From NCBI GenBank assembly GCA_902596975.1, contig CACJWS010000001.1, positions 1-64,000 on the forward strand: a stretch of 64,000 nt of DNA, read 5' to 3'. Both the position numbers and the translations under genes were made by a program. The notes beneath the pieces were generated by a model. The model did no database searches, was not told where the DNA came from, and saw only the letters and a list, made by a program, of their open reading frames with translations. Numbering within the stretch: the stretch's first letter is position 1; each line of letters starts with the position of its first letter. Source of the DNA: an uncultured Pelagibacteraceae bacterium. Lineage in GTDB: Bacteria > Pseudomonadota > Alphaproteobacteria > Pelagibacterales > Pelagibacteraceae. Positions 1-9,454 of this stretch are shown in pieces.

Positions 1-24
1 CACACATTATCTACTGGAAAACCA

Positions 25-672
25 CTAGTTAACTAATAACTTCAGACTTTTAATATAATCAGGTTTTAATACATAAGTTGATTTATTTCCTACTTTAATT
101 TTTTTTAAAGAGTCTATCCCAGCAATCACCCTTCCAATTGGAGTATATTCACCTTGATATATTGGAATATCAATTAAAGTGATAAAAAATTCACTATCTT
201 CTGTATCGAACTTTTCTTTTCTAGCAAAAGCAACAGAACCAGCATTAAATAAAAAATTATTACTGAGCTCAGATTTAATTGTTCCTAAACCAGACTTACC
301 AGTTCCTACTTTAGAATAATTTATATTAGATATATTTCCAAATTCAATATCTCCAGCTTGTATTAAAGTATTTTCTATTACTCGATAAAAAGCTGAACCA
401 TTATAGGAACCTTTATTTACTAACTTCTTAAATCGATTTACAGCTTTTGGTGAAATGTTTGGATCTAACTCTATTAGAACTTTACCGCATTCAACTTCCA
501 TAATTGCAATATTTTGTTTATCTTTAAATTTAAAGTTATTTAAATCAATTTTTTTTACAAAAAGACATTTATTATTTAATAGATAAAATGAGCCTAAAGT
601 TAAAATAATAAGCAGAATTAGAAAAATAAATAATATTTTTTCAGATATCGATGGTTTAATTTTTTTTATCAT
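25..672 (-). CDS. Cyclophilin-type peptidyl-prolyl cis-trans isomerase with N-terminal membrane anchor
   Basis: N-terminal hydrophobic segment, then cyclophilin-like motifs (FYRVIENTLIQAGD, GSVAFARK, SEFFITL, YTPIGRVIAG). Confidence 0.8.
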   Translation of the reverse strand: MIKKIKPSISEKILFIFLILLIILTLGSFYLLNNKCLFVKKIDLNNFKFKDKQNIAIMEVECGKVLIELDPNISPKAVNRFKKLVNKGSYNGSAFYRVIENTLIQAGDIEFGNISNINYSKVGTGKSGLGTIKSELSNNFLFNAGSVAFARKEKFDTEDSEFFITLIDIPIYQGEYTPIGRVIAGIDSLKKIKVGNKSTYVLKPDYIKSLKLLVN

Positions 673-1404
673 TCAAAAAATAAACTTTTCATCTATTTCT
701 TTAAGGCCATTAATTAAGAAATTTTTCTTCTTAGTTAAAATATTATCTTTTTTAATTAATAAATCTATTTCTCTAAAATTAGTTTTTAATAATGAATAAA
801 TTTCAGCCATATCTTCTTCAGCTGTGCTCATTGAATATTCTGTTAAAAAGCCTTTCATAATTTCTAAATCTAAACCTAATAAATCAGTACATGTAGAACA
901 TGATGCGTAAGAAAAATCTTTATTATTAAGTTCACTCCATTTATTTTTTTTAAAAAGCTCTGGAAAACTGTTGTCAATCATATGAAATATTTCATGATGG
1001 ATCATTCTTTCGAAATAGTTTTGGTTAAATGTTAAGTCTAAGATTAAAGTTCTGAATTTATTATCTGGTATACCTCCTGTATTAATGCCTGAAATTTCTA
1101 AGTTTTTGCATAGAACTACAAATCTCAAATTTATTTTCCTTAAGAAATTTGAGTTATAATCTCTTAGATTATTTTGAACTTTATTAAATTCACGATCCAA
1201 ATCACTATTATTTATACCGTTACATTTAATATTATTTGTATCACCTATTACAAAACCTTTTTTCGATACCAAATATTTGATACCATTTAAATTATCAACC
1301 TTATGAACTTCTAAATTAGGAATTTTAATCAAATTATATATTGCATCTGCATTTACATAAGAAAAATTAAAAAATAATAGAAATATTAATATAATGTATC
1401 TCAT
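673..1404 (-). CDS. Secreted putative zinc metallopeptidase-like protein (HExxH)
   Basis: Signal peptide-like N-terminus; MIHHEIFHMID (HExxH) followed by AEEDMAEIYS; abuts the cyclophilin ORF. Confidence 0.5.
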   Translation of the reverse strand: MRYIILIFLLFFNFSYVNADAIYNLIKIPNLEVHKVDNLNGIKYLVSKKGFVIGDTNNIKCNGINNSDLDREFNKVQNNLRDYNSNFLRKINLRFVVLCKNLEISGINTGGIPDNKFRTLILDLTFNQNYFERMIHHEIFHMIDNSFPELFKKNKWSELNNKDFSYASCSTCTDLLGLDLEIMKGFLTEYSMSTAEEDMAEIYSLLKTNFREIDLLIKKDNILTKKKNFLINGLKEIDEKFIF

Positions 1405-1457
1405 TTTAATAATTTTGATGATATTAGATATAATATGAATGTGATAGGATTTATTTA

Positions 1458-1592
1458 ATGAAAAAAAGAAAAAGAAAAAAAAATATTAATAGAGATCATG
1501 ACTCAGTGCCTAAGATGTTTGCGAAAAAATACATATATTTCTATTATCCCTTTTTCTGGATCATTCTAATAATATTCTTATTACTAAAATGA
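1458..1592 (+). CDS. Small basic single-TM protein (44 aa), start-stop overlap with agmatinase gene
   Basis: Manual translation MKKRKRKKNINRDHDSVPKMFAKKYIYFYYPFFWIILIIFLLLK*; its TGA overlaps the ATG at 1589 (ATGA). Below the ORF-track length cutoff. Confidence 0.5.
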   Translation: MKKRKRKKNINRDHDSVPKMFAKKYIYFYYPFFWIILIIFLLLK

Positions 1593-2542
1593 CAAAGTCT
1601 AAAAAACCTATTCAGCCTGTTAGTGGCACAGAAGTGCCAAGATATGCGGGCCCTTCTACATTTGCAAGATTACCTGAGCTAAGAGATGTAGAAAGTTGTG
1701 ATGTTGCTATTGTTGGAGTTCCATTTGATTCAGGAACAAGTTATAGACCAGGTGCAAGATTTGGCCCACAAAGTATTAGACAAGCATCTAGACATTTAAG
1801 GACTAATTATCATCCTAATTATGATGTAGAACCATTCAAAGTACAACAAGTTGCAGATGCAGGTGACATTACTTGCAATCCATTTAATATTGATGAAGCC
1901 ATCAAACAAATTGAAGTAGGAGCAACCGATTTATTAAATAAAGTTGGAGGAATAATAAGCCTTGGAGGAGATCACACAATTGCTGTGCCTTTACTTAGAG
2001 CAGCCAATAAAAAGAATAATGGACCCGTATCACTTGTTCATTTTGATGCCCATTTAGATACCTGGGATACCTACTTTGGAGCACCATATACGCATGGCAC
2101 TCCATTTAGAAGAGCTCGTGAGGAAAATTTATTTTTAGATGATGCTTCTATGCATGTAGGCATAAGAGGTCCACTTTATAGCAGAGATGATATAAAAAAT
2201 GATGAAAGCTTTGGATTTAAAATTATTCATTGTGATGAATTTCAAACAGAAGGAATTGATAAAATTGTTGAAAGAATAAAAAATAGAGTAGGTGATAATG
2301 CATTATATTTGTCCATTGATATTGATGTATTAGATCCAGCATTTGCACCAGGCACAGGAACACCTGAAATTGCAGGAATGACCACAAGAGAAATGGTAAA
2401 CGTCCTAAGGGGTTTATCAGGTTTAAATTTGATTTCTGCAGATGTAGTTGAAGTTGCACCCGCTTATGACCATGCAGAAGTAACCTCTCTAGCTGCAGCA
2501 ACAATTGTTTATGAATTAACAAATTTATTTGCAAAATCATGA
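1589..2542 (+). CDS. speB: Agmatinase/ureohydrolase family protein
   Basis: Ureohydrolase motifs GGDHTI, HFDAHLDT, SIDIDVLDPAFAPGTGTPE. Confidence 0.85.
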   Translation: MTKSKKPIQPVSGTEVPRYAGPSTFARLPELRDVESCDVAIVGVPFDSGTSYRPGARFGPQSIRQASRHLRTNYHPNYDVEPFKVQQVADAGDITCNPFNIDEAIKQIEVGATDLLNKVGGIISLGGDHTIAVPLLRAANKKNNGPVSLVHFDAHLDTWDTYFGAPYTHGTPFRRAREENLFLDDASMHVGIRGPLYSRDDIKNDESFGFKIIHCDEFQTEGIDKIVERIKNRVGDNALYLSIDIDVLDPAFAPGTGTPEIAGMTTREMVNVLRGLSGLNLISADVVEVAPAYDHAEVTSLAAATIVYELTNLFAKS

Positions 2543-2562
2543 AGAAAGGATAATTTGCGCGC

Positions 2563-3996
2563 ATGATTGAAAAGAGAAATTTTTATATTAATGGTTCATG
2601 GGTTCCCCCAAAAAACCCAAAAGATATTGAGGTCATAAATCCAGCAACAGAAAAAAATTGTGCAGTAATTTCTTTAGGCAGTAAGGAGGATATCAATGAT
2701 GCAGTTTTGGCAGCTAAAGAAGCTTTTAAAACCTGGGGATTTACCTCTAAAGAAGAAAGATTGTCATTATTAGAAGTTTTTTATTCATTATATAAAAAAA
2801 GATGGAATGATATTACAGATGCAATTATTCAAGAGATGGGAGCGCCAAAAGACTTTGCGTCAAAACTACAAACAGGAACTGGTGCGAGTCATACAAAATC
2901 ATTTATTCGTTATTTAAAAGAATTTGAATTCGAAAAACCTTTGGGAGATCATGCAAAAAATCAAAGAATAATATATGAGCCTAAAGGAGTGTGTGCATTA
3001 ATAACACCGTGGAACTGGCCAATAAATCAAGTTACTTTAAAAGTCATTCCTGCATTGGCTTCTGGGTGTACTATGATTTTAAAACCTTCAGAACTAGCAC
3101 CTTTATCGGCAATAATCATAGCTGAGTTAATAGATGAAGCAAAATTTCCGAAAGGTGTTTTTAATTTAGTAAATGGAGATGGGGAAATAACTGGAGATGC
3201 ACTAACAAGTCATCCAGATGTAAATATGATTTCATTCACTGGCTCTACAAGAGCAGGGGCTTTAATTTCTCAAAATGCTGCAAAGGACTTTAAAAGAGTA
3301 AGTTTGGAGTTAGGAGGAAAAGGTGCAAATATTATATTTGAAGATGCTGATGCTGAAGCAATTGAAAGAGGTGCATTTAGATGTTTTAGAAATTCAGGAC
3401 AATCATGTAATGCTCCTACAAGAATGCTTGTTGAAAAGTCAATATATAATGAGGCGATAGAAAGACTGAGAAAATATGCAAATGAATTTAAAGTAGATGA
3501 TCCAAATAAAAATGGAGAGCATATTGGTCCTGTAATTTCTGAAACTCAATTCAATAAAATTCAAGGTTTAATTCAAAAAGGAATAGATGAAGGAGCAAAA
3601 TTAGTTGCAGGTGGAATTGGGAAACCAAACGGATTAAACGATGGCTATTATGTAAAACCGACAGTTTTTGCAGATGTAAAAAATGAAATGGAAATTGCAA
3701 GAACAGAAATATTTGGTCCTGTTTTATCTGTTATTCCATTTGAAACTGAAGAAGAGGCAATTAAAATTGCAAATGATACTGATTATGGATTAACAAACTA
3801 TATCCAAACTCAAGATAAGGAAAAAGTACAAAGAGTTGCCAGAAAACTTAGATCTGGAATGGTTGATGTAAATGGTGCTGGTATTGCAGTTGATGCACCT
3901 TTTGGAGGTTTCAAACATTCTGGAATTGGAAGGGAAGCAGGTAAAGAAGGATTGCTTGAATTTCTAGAAGTTAAATCTGTAGGTGGTTGGAATTAA
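2563..3996 (+). CDS. NAD(P)-dependent aldehyde dehydrogenase
   Basis: ALDH motifs: TPWNWPINQ, LELGGKGANIIFEDAD, NSGQSCNAPTR, EIFGPVLSV. Confidence 0.9.
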   Translation: MIEKRNFYINGSWVPPKNPKDIEVINPATEKNCAVISLGSKEDINDAVLAAKEAFKTWGFTSKEERLSLLEVFYSLYKKRWNDITDAIIQEMGAPKDFASKLQTGTGASHTKSFIRYLKEFEFEKPLGDHAKNQRIIYEPKGVCALITPWNWPINQVTLKVIPALASGCTMILKPSELAPLSAIIIAELIDEAKFPKGVFNLVNGDGEITGDALTSHPDVNMISFTGSTRAGALISQNAAKDFKRVSLELGGKGANIIFEDADAEAIERGAFRCFRNSGQSCNAPTRMLVEKSIYNEAIERLRKYANEFKVDDPNKNGEHIGPVISETQFNKIQGLIQKGIDEGAKLVAGGIGKPNGLNDGYYVKPTVFADVKNEMEIARTEIFGPVLSVIPFETEEEAIKIANDTDYGLTNYIQTQDKEKVQRVARKLRSGMVDVNGAGIAVDAPFGGFKHSGIGREAGKEGLLEFLEVKSVGGWN

Positions 3997-5180
3997 TTTA
4001 TAGATTTATCTTTTACACCTTTTAAAAAGTCTAGACATTTCTTTAATTCACTAAGTTCTATATATTCATCAATTTTATGAGCCTGTTCAATCGAACCGGG
4101 CCCACAAACTACAGTGCTAATACCAACTTCTTGAAAGAGTCCAGCCTCTGTTCCAAATGAAACAGCTTCTCTTGAATTGTCACCAGTTATACTAGAAACA
4201 AATTCACATGCCTCAGAATCGTTCAATCTATTAAATCCAACTACTTCGCCTATAATTTCCTTTTTAATATAAGCATCTGAAAAAACTTTTTTCATTTCTG
4301 GCAATAATTCTTTATCAACATAATCGTCAATTATTTGATTTACAAAATCTCCATCTTCTCTGACCACTGGTCTAGTTTCCCATTCAACTTTACATTTATC
4401 AGCGATAACATTATGAGCTATACCACCCGAAACTCCACCAACTGATAATGTAGAATATGGTGGATCAAATATACAATCTTTAGGAGCTCTATCTTTTAGT
4501 TTTGATCTAATTTCTAGTAATTTGTTTACATACCTCGATGCATATTCAACTGCATTAACACCTTGGCCTGGTTTAGAACTATGACCAGCTAAACCTCCAA
4601 AGTGAACTGTATATTCATTCATACCTTTATGGGCATCAATGATTTTCATATTGGTTGGTTCACCAATAATGCAAATTCCATCTTTAATATCTCTTTTTTT
4701 TAATTCCTTTATTAATAATGGTGCACCGATGCATGCAGTTTCTTCATCGAATGTAAATGAAAAGTGAATGTCTCTATCTAAATTATTTTCTTTAAATACG
4801 GGAGCATATGCTAGAGCACATGCAATAAAACCTTTCATATCACAAGAACCTCTCCCAAATAATTTCTCATTTTTTATAGTTGCAACAAATGGATCAGTAG
4901 ACCAGCCTTTTGAAACCGGGACTACATCTGTATGACCTGAAAGAATAATAGGTTTTTTACCATTTCCATTTTTAGATTTTAAAGAAGCAAAAAGATTAAC
5001 TCTTTTTTTATCACCATCAAAAATTCTAAATGAAGTTGCTCCTAAATTTTTCAAAATATCATCACAATAATTAATAAGACTATTATTGTCGTTTCCAGAA
5101 ATAGTTTTGAAAGCAATCAAATCTGTCAATATTCTTATCGAATTATTATAAATTTTATCAGGATTATTTTCTGTACTCAT
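3993..5180 (-). CDS. argE: Acetylornithine deacetylase (M20 family)
   Basis: LSGHTDVVPV, GRGSCDMKGF, FDEETACIGA, SFGTEAGLFQ. Confidence 0.85.
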   Translation of the reverse strand: MSTENNPDKIYNNSIRILTDLIAFKTISGNDNNSLINYCDDILKNLGATSFRIFDGDKKRVNLFASLKSKNGNGKKPIILSGHTDVVPVSKGWSTDPFVATIKNEKLFGRGSCDMKGFIACALAYAPVFKENNLDRDIHFSFTFDEETACIGAPLLIKELKKRDIKDGICIIGEPTNMKIIDAHKGMNEYTVHFGGLAGHSSKPGQGVNAVEYASRYVNKLLEIRSKLKDRAPKDCIFDPPYSTLSVGGVSGGIAHNVIADKCKVEWETRPVVREDGDFVNQIIDDYVDKELLPEMKKVFSDAYIKKEIIGEVVGFNRLNDSEACEFVSSITGDNSREAVSFGTEAGLFQEVGISTVVCGPGSIEQAHKIDEYIELSELKKCLDFLKGVKDKSIN

Positions 5181-5205
5181 TTACAAATCATTATATATTA
5201 AATTT

Positions 5206-5547
5206 ATGAAAGAACAAATTACGTATGAAGACTTTGATAAAGTCGATATTAGATTGGGTACAATTATTTCTGTAAGAAAAAATGAAAAAGCAAGAAAACC
5301 TTCATTAGTTGTAGAAGTTGATTTTGGAGAAAAGATAGGGATAAAACAATCTTCAGCTCAAATTACCCATTATTACAATGAAGAGAATCTTAAAGGAAAA
5401 CAAGTAATTGGTGTTTGTAATTTTGCAGAAAAAAATATTGCAGGAGTTGTATCACAAGTATTAATTCTCGGAGCTATAGATGCAGAAGGTAGAGTAACTT
5501 TAGTTCATCCATCCCAAGAAGCAGAGAATGGATTACCAATTGCTTAA
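5206..5547 (+). CDS. csaA: CsaA-like tRNA-binding (EMAP/OB-fold) protein
   Basis: DKVDIRLGTIISV...KQSSAQIT...GKQVIGVCNF. Confidence 0.8.
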   Translation: MKEQITYEDFDKVDIRLGTIISVRKNEKARKPSLVVEVDFGEKIGIKQSSAQITHYYNEENLKGKQVIGVCNFAEKNIAGVVSQVLILGAIDAEGRVTLVHPSQEAENGLPIA

Positions 5548-6138
5548 ATGCATCCAGAACTATTATCATTAAGTTTATTTTTTTTTGTTACCAGTTGCTC
5601 ACCTGGCCCAAATAATATTGTTGCATCTCATTCAGGTTTTAATCATGGAGTAAAAAAAACCATACCTCTAATGTTAGGTGTTATATTTGGTTTTACTTCA
5701 ATGTTATCTTTAGTCAATTTTGGGCTCATTAACATTTTTAAATTATACCCAATAATTCAAAAAATTTTAGTTTTCACAGGGTCTGCATTTTTAGTTTATT
5801 TGGCTTACAGAATTTCATTTTCCAAATCTTCTAACCAAAAAGAAAAACTAGAACCTGTTAAATTTATAGAAACATTTCTCTTTCAATTCTTAAATCCTAA
5901 AGGAGTAATCGTTGCTATTATTGCAGTATCAACTTATATCGAATCTGGAGATAACTTTTTTACTTATTCTTTCTGGCTCCTAACTTCTGCCTTTTTCTTT
6001 GCTATATTTAGTATTTTATTTTGGACTTTAATTGGTAAATTTATGAGAAAATTCGCGACAAATGAGAAATTTATTAAATGGTTCAATTATGTTATGTCAG
6101 CGCTTTTATTAGGCTGCATAGCTACATTTTATTATTAA
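5548..6138 (+). CDS. LysE/RhtB family amino-acid exporter
   Basis: TSCSPGPNNIVASHSG N-terminal motif and multiple TM segments. Confidence 0.85.
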   Translation: MHPELLSLSLFFFVTSCSPGPNNIVASHSGFNHGVKKTIPLMLGVIFGFTSMLSLVNFGLINIFKLYPIIQKILVFTGSAFLVYLAYRISFSKSSNQKEKLEPVKFIETFLFQFLNPKGVIVAIIAVSTYIESGDNFFTYSFWLLTSAFFFAIFSILFWTLIGKFMRKFATNEKFIKWFNYVMSALLLGCIATFYY

Positions 6139-6140
6139 AT

Positions 6141-8810
6141 ATGAAACCAGGAGACAAAAACTCGTTCACTTCGTTAACTAAAATTTCAGTTAACGGCAAA
6201 AGTTATAATTTTTACTCACTGAAAGAAGCTGAGAAAAATGGTTTAGCAGGTATATCAAAGCTTCCAAAATCATTGAAGGTCTTACTTGAGAATTTGTTAA
6301 GATTTGAAGACGATATAACGGTTAATAAAAATCAAATTGAAGCTATTAAAGATTGGTTAAAATCTAAAAGTTCTAATACAGAAATTGCATATAGGCCTGC
6401 AAGAGTTTTACTTCAAGACTACACAGGAATTCCTGCAGTTGCAGATTTAGCTGCAATGAGAGAGGCTGTAAAAGAAAAAAATAAAGATCCAAGCACTATC
6501 AATCCATTATCATCAGTTGATTTGGTAATTGATCACTCTGTACAAGTAGATAAATTTGCAAATAAAAATTCATTAAAAGAAAATGTTGATATTGAATTTA
6601 ATAGGAATGCTGAAAGATATTCTTTTCTTAAATGGGGGCAACAAGCATTCAATAATTTTAGAATAGTTCCACCAGGAACTGGAATATGTCATCAAGTCAA
6701 TCTGGAATACCTTTCAAAAGTTGTTTGGAATGAAAAATATAAAGATGAAGAATATATATTCCCAGATACTTTAGTTGGAACAGATAGTCATACAACCATG
6801 GTAAACGGTCTATCGGTTTTGGGCTGGGGCGTAGGTGGAATTGAAGCTGAAGCTGGAATGTTAGGTCAACCTATTTCGATGTTAATACCTGAAGTTATTG
6901 GGTTTGAAATGAAATCAAAAATGCCAGAAGGTACAACTGCAACTGATCTTGTTTTAACAGTAGTTAAAATGTTAAGAGATAAAGGAGTTGTGGGAAAGTT
7001 TGTTGAATTCTATGGTGAAGGACTAAAAAATCTGACTTTAGCAGATAGAGCTACTATAGCAAATATGGCACCTGAGTATGGTGCAACTTGTGGTTTTTTC
7101 CCAATAGATGACGAGACTTTAAAATATTTAAAATTCTCAGGAAGAGATGATCAAAATGTTGAAATTGTAAAACAGTATGCTCAAGAACAAGGACTTTGGG
7201 CAAGTTTAGATGTAGAATTTACAGACACTCTATCTTTAGATATGTCAACTGTAGTGCCGACTATTTCAGGACCAAAACGTCCCCAAGATAAAGTTTTGCT
7301 AACTAATGCATCATCAAATTTTAAAAAAGTGTTTTCAGAAGTTACTAAAAAAGAAGAACCAAATATTTACAATGTTGAAAAAGAAGAATTTGAAATAACT
7401 GATGGTGATGTTTTAATTGCTGCAATTACTTCTTGCACTAATACCTCTAATCCAAGTGTACTAATTGGGGCAGGTTTACTTGCAAAAAATGCAATTGCAA
7501 AAGGTTTAATGACTAAGCCCTGGGTTAAAACATCTTTAGCACCTGGATCTCAAGTAGTTACAGATTATCTAGAAAAAGCTGGGCTAAATATTTATTTAGA
7601 TAAGTTAGGGTTTAATTTAGTTGGTTATGGATGCACTACTTGTATTGGTAATTCAGGTCCATTAGCTGATAACATATCAGAGTCCATAAAAAATAATAAT
7701 ATTTATGCTGTTTCAGTTTTATCTGGAAACAGAAACTTTGAAGGAAGAATTTCACCTCTAATAAAAGCAAACTATTTAGCGTCTCCGCCATTAGTTGTTG
7801 CTTATGCAATAGCAGGAACTATGAGATTTGATTTGTATAAGGATCCGTTGGGTAAAGATAAAGATGGTAAAGATGTTTTTTTAAAAGATATATGGCCATC
7901 TAACAAAGAAATAGAGGAAACATTGAGAAATTCGTTAAATGCAGAAATGTTTATAAAAAGATACTCAAATGTTTCTCAAGGACCAGAACAATGGCAAAAA
8001 ATTAAAACAGAAGAAACCAATATTTATAATTGGGAAGATAATTCAACATATGTAAAAAAACCTCCATTTTTTGATAATCTTCCTGATAAACCTGAAGGAT
8101 TTAAAGAAATTAAGGATGCAAGACCACTATTAATATTAGGTGATAGCATTACCACGGATCATATTTCACCTGCTGGATCCATTCAAAAAGATAGTCCGAC
8201 TGGAGAATATTTTATGAAACATCAAATACTTCCTAAAGACTATAATTCCTATGGAGCAAGAAGAGGCAATCATGAGGTTATGATGAGAGGAACTTTTGCT
8301 AATATAAGAATTAGAAATGAAATGGCACCTGGTACCGAAGGTGGTTTAACAAAGTTGTACCCTGAGGAAAAAGTAATGCCAGTATATGATGCGGTTGTTG
8401 AATATAAAAAAAGAGGTACCGATTTAGTTGTAATTGGTGGTAAAGAGTATGGAACTGGTTCTTCAAGAGATTGGGCGGCCAAAGGAACTAAACTTTTAGG
8501 TGTAAAAGCTGTTTTTGCAGAAAGTTTTGAGAGAATTCATAGATCAAATCTTATAGGAATGGGTATACTACCATTACAGTTTAAAGATGGAATAAATAGA
8601 ACTAATCTAAAATTAAATGGCTCAGAACTATTTTCTATTATTGACTTAGAAAAAGGTATAGATCCTAGAGATGAAGTTGATGTTGAAATCAAATATGTCT
8701 CTGGAGACATCAAGAGAATTAAAATGTTAAGTAGAATAGATACTAAGAACGAATTAGAGTATTACAAAAATGGTGGAATCTTACAATATGTACTTAGGAA
8801 CATGATTTAA
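6141..8810 (+). CDS. acnA: Aconitate hydratase
   Basis: GTDSHTTMVNGLSVLGWGVGGIEAEAGMLGQP; ITSCTNTSNPSV; YGTGSSRDWAAKG. ORF-track start at 6078 overlaps lysE; ATG at 6141 preferred. Confidence 0.95.
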   Translation: MKPGDKNSFTSLTKISVNGKSYNFYSLKEAEKNGLAGISKLPKSLKVLLENLLRFEDDITVNKNQIEAIKDWLKSKSSNTEIAYRPARVLLQDYTGIPAVADLAAMREAVKEKNKDPSTINPLSSVDLVIDHSVQVDKFANKNSLKENVDIEFNRNAERYSFLKWGQQAFNNFRIVPPGTGICHQVNLEYLSKVVWNEKYKDEEYIFPDTLVGTDSHTTMVNGLSVLGWGVGGIEAEAGMLGQPISMLIPEVIGFEMKSKMPEGTTATDLVLTVVKMLRDKGVVGKFVEFYGEGLKNLTLADRATIANMAPEYGATCGFFPIDDETLKYLKFSGRDDQNVEIVKQYAQEQGLWASLDVEFTDTLSLDMSTVVPTISGPKRPQDKVLLTNASSNFKKVFSEVTKKEEPNIYNVEKEEFEITDGDVLIAAITSCTNTSNPSVLIGAGLLAKNAIAKGLMTKPWVKTSLAPGSQVVTDYLEKAGLNIYLDKLGFNLVGYGCTTCIGNSGPLADNISESIKNNNIYAVSVLSGNRNFEGRISPLIKANYLASPPLVVAYAIAGTMRFDLYKDPLGKDKDGKDVFLKDIWPSNKEIEETLRNSLNAEMFIKRYSNVSQGPEQWQKIKTEETNIYNWEDNSTYVKKPPFFDNLPDKPEGFKEIKDARPLLILGDSITTDHISPAGSIQKDSPTGEYFMKHQILPKDYNSYGARRGNHEVMMRGTFANIRIRNEMAPGTEGGLTKLYPEEKVMPVYDAVVEYKKRGTDLVVIGGKEYGTGSSRDWAAKGTKLLGVKAVFAESFERIHRSNLIGMGILPLQFKDGINRTNLKLNGSELFSIIDLEKGIDPRDEVDVEIKYVSGDIKRIKMLSRIDTKNELEYYKNGGILQYVLRNMI

Positions 8811-9454
8811 TGGATGAAGATATTGAAATAATAAATACCCAAACACGTAATGAAAAAATTAAAAACTTTTTCATAAATAACAAAAATTCTTTAATTTCGA
8901 TATTAGTAATAATTATTTTAGCTTTAATTGGTTATTTTTCTTTTGAAGAATATCAATCTAGCAAAAGAGAAAAATTAGCAGATAAATACGACTTAGCTGT
9001 AATAAGATATGAAGCTGATAATAAATATAATGTGATCCCAGATCTTATAGAGGTGATTAATGCTAAAGACAAAACATATTCTCCTCTAGCTTTTTATTTT
9101 TTGCTAGATAACGATTTGATAAATTCAAAAGATGAAATTAACAATTACTTTGATATTTTAATTAATGATATTGGTTTGGATAAAAAGTTTAAAGAGCTAA
9201 CAATCTTTAAAAAAGGCCTATATAATTCAGATTTTTCAGATGAAAATCAATTGTTAGCTATTTTTAATCCTTTAATTAAATCAGATAGTATATGGAAACC
9301 ACATAGTCTTTATATTATGGCGGAATATTATTTATCAAAAAATCAAATGCAAAAATCAAAAGAATTTTTTGAGCAAATAGTTACTCTTGAAAATAATAAC
9401 TCTAAAATAAAAACCAAAGCTCAAAAAAGGCTAAGATCTAGTTTCAGTGAGTAG
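8810..9454 (+). CDS. Membrane-anchored TPR-like protein (YfgM-like)
   Basis: Single N-terminal TM followed by helical domain; directly upstream of a BamB-like gene. Confidence 0.5.
   Translation: MDEDIEIINTQTRNEKIKNFFINNKNSLISILVIIILALIGYFSFEEYQSSKREKLADKYDLAVIRYEADNKYNVIPDLIEVINAKDKTYSPLAFYFLLDNDLINSKDEINNYFDILINDIGLDKKFKELTIFKKGLYNSDFSDENQLLAIFNPLIKSDSIWKPHSLYIMAEYYLSKNQMQKSKEFFEQIVTLENNNSKIKTKAQKRLRSSFSE

Noticed and set aside
2223-2564. ORF on minus strand, 113 aa
   Set aside because: Antisense to the well-supported ureohydrolase gene; Leu/Gln-rich low-complexity translation typical of an antisense shadow ORF.
6078-6140. N-terminal 21 residues of the aconitase ORF as listed
   Set aside because: Overlaps the 3' end of lysE and lacks aconitase character; ATG at 6141 fits better.
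8270-8482. Antisense ORF in acnA
   Set aside because: Lies entirely inside a conserved coding region; no independent support.
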